6,446 nucleotides of DNA, from contig CAAFXQ010000340.1 of NCBI GenBank assembly GCA_900767015.1, positions 1-6,446 of the forward strand, read 5' to 3'. The position numbers were made by a program, and so were the translations under genes. The notes beneath the pieces are model-generated. The model searched no databases. It saw only the letters and a program-made list of their open reading frames with translations, and was not told the DNA's origin. This stretch comes from Clostridia bacterium (GTDB taxonomy: Bacteria; Bacillota; Clostridia; Oscillospirales; Acutalibacteraceae). Below, piece by piece: positions 5,324 to 6,446 of this stretch (position 1 is the stretch's first letter; every line of letters begins with the position of its first letter).

Positions 5324-6446
5324 TTATTCTCCGCCGCCGACGGAGCCGTCCCAGGTGTCAACGTGAGTGGCTTTCATTTCCTCTTCGTCGAACCAACGGG
5401 TGGTAACCGCCTTGGTTTCGGTGAAGAAGCGGAAACCGTCCTTGCCGAGGCAATGCAGGTCGCCGATGAAAGAGTTCTTGTGTCCCGTGAACGGGAATAC
5501 ACCGACGGGAACGGGGATACCGACGTTGACGCCGACCATACCGCCGTCTGTGCGCTTAGCAAATTCTCTTGCATAGTAGCCGTTCTGCGTGAAGATAACC
5601 GAGCCGTTTGCGAACGGGTTGCGGTTCATAATAGCAAGGCCCTCTTCGAAGCTCTTGACTCTCTTGATGCAAAGAACGGGTCCGAAGATCTCCTGCGTGC
5701 CGACAGTCATATCCTCGGTAACATTGTCAAGGATTGTCGGTCCGATATAAAAGCCGTTTTCAGCGCCCGCAACCTTCACGTCACGTCCGTCAAGAACCAT
5801 CGTGGCGCCCTCATCGATACCTTTCTGAATCCAGTCAAGAACGCTCTTCTTATGAGCGGCGGAAACAACGGGGCCGAGCTTCGAGTCGGGAAGATAAGCC
5901 GGGCCTACGGTAAGCTCGCTTGCGAACTGCTTTAAGTAAGCGACAAGCTTGTCAGCAATCGTGTCCTGCGCAACAACAACGGGAAGTGCCATACAACGTT
6001 CACCGGCGCAGCCGAAAGCGGAGTTGATGATACCTCTTGCGCTTCTTTCAAGAGCGGCATCTTCCAGAACAAGAGCGTGGTTCTTCGCTTCGCAAAGGCA
6101 CTGTACTCTCTTTCCGTGAGCGGCGGCGGTTGCGTAGATATGCTGACCGACGCTTGTCGAGCCGACAAAGGTGATACCCTTAACATCGGGGTGAGTCAGG
6201 AAGATGTCAGCTTCAACACGGCTGCAGGTAACAAGGTTGACAACGCCCTTGGGAAGTCCGGCTTCCACAAGAAGCTCGCAAAGACGCATAGCGGTCATCG
6301 GGGTCATAGAAGCAAGCTTCAAAACGATTGTGTTACCGCAAGCGATGCACATCGGAACCATCCAGCCCATCGGAATCATGCCCGGGAAGTTGAACGGAAC
6401 GATACCGGCGAAAACGCCGACCGGCTCGTAATAAAGCGTGGTGTCG
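5324..6446 (-). CDS. mmsA: CoA-acylating methylmalonate-semialdehyde dehydrogenase (5' end outside window)
   Basis: This cytoplasmic enzyme oxidises methylmalonate semialdehyde (or malonate semialdehyde) with NAD+ and CoA, giving propionyl-CoA (or acetyl-CoA), CO2 and NADH, in valine or inositol breakdown. Visible are 373 residues plus the stop; family members have about 490-500, so roughly the first 120 are beyond base 6446. The frame stays open past the ATG at 6379, reading PVGVFAGIVPFNFPGMIPMGW, the typical family stretch, so that ATG is internal. NAD-site elements follow (CGNTIVLK, then FVGSTSVGQ). The catalytic cysteine is in FGCAGERCMALPVV (codon TGT at 5993-5995). The KNH motif typical of this subfamily appears as LCEAKNHALV. 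EIFGPVLCI and NPFANGSVIFT near the C-terminus are also ALDH hallmarks. No other inositol or valine genes are in view, so the pathway is not settled; iolA is an equivalent name. Confidence 0.9.
   Translation of the reverse strand, partial: DTTLYYEPVGVFAGIVPFNFPGMIPMGWMVPMCIACGNTIVLKLASMTPMTAMRLCELLVEAGLPKGVVNLVTCSRVEADIFLTHPDVKGITFVGSTSVGQHIYATAAAHGKRVQCLCEAKNHALVLEDAALERSARGIINSAFGCAGERCMALPVVVAQDTIADKLVAYLKQFASELTVGPAYLPDSKLGPVVSAAHKKSVLDWIQKGIDEGATMVLDGRDVKVAGAENGFYIGPTILDNVTEDMTVGTQEIFGPVLCIKRVKSFEEGLAIMNRNPFANGSVIFTQNGYYAREFAKRTDGGMVGVNVGIPVPVGVFPFTGHKNSFIGDLHCLGKDGFRFFTETKAVTTRWFDEEEMKATHVDTWDGSVGGGE

Noticed and set aside
5363..5935. 190-codon plus-strand open frame
   Set aside because: Antisense to the well-supported aldehyde dehydrogenase; no ribosome site or known domain.

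Overview
The window looks like chromosomal DNA from a low-to-mid GC Gram-positive gut-type Clostridia, probably Oscillospiraceae/Ruminococcaceae-like. The evidence is AAAGGAGG-type ribosome binding sites before almost every gene, an ECF-like sigma factor overlapping a single-pass membrane partner, an Xre regulator fused to membrane helices, a clostridial-style CoA-acylating aldehyde dehydrogenase, and short 7-bp intergenic arrays. The taxonomic placement is inference; there is no rRNA or marker gene.

Layout. Bases 1-151 hold no convincing gene: a foldable GC-rich block is followed by a four-unit 7-bp array. Bases 249-2193 (+) form a tight three-gene unit: a sigma-70-family/ECF-like sigma factor (249-803), a probable membrane-anchored anti-sigma/sensor protein overlapping it by 8 bp (796-1914), and a 91-residue one-helix membrane protein 3 bp further on (1918-2193). 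Next comes a strong inverted repeat with two alternative pairings, then a consensus promoter and an Xre/HTH regulator with a multi-helix membrane tail (2330-3049). A second near-consensus promoter overlaps the end of that gene and sits on another inverted repeat. It precedes a very acidic orphan protein (3125-3598), which ends in a rho-independent terminator.

The right half is on the minus strand and converges on the plus-strand genes. A secreted, purple-acid-phosphatase-like metallophosphoesterase (3707-5131) has its own strong terminator back-to-back with the plus-strand one. Upstream of it lies a gap of about 190 bp with a palindrome, a second 7-bp array and a hairpin. Beyond this is the 3' three-quarters of a methylmalonate-semialdehyde dehydrogenase gene (5324 to beyond the window edge).

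How the genes may work together: the sigma/anti-sigma/small membrane protein unit reads as one signalling cassette, where a membrane protein holds the sigma factor until an envelope signal arrives. The Xre-membrane gene next door is a second membrane-linked regulator and may or may not belong to the same circuit. The phosphoesterase and the dehydrogenase have no visible functional tie to it or to each other. No phage, CRISPR, IS element, tRNA or rRNA was seen. The most original parts are the regulatory repeats between genes and the unassigned small proteins, not a complete recognisable new system.
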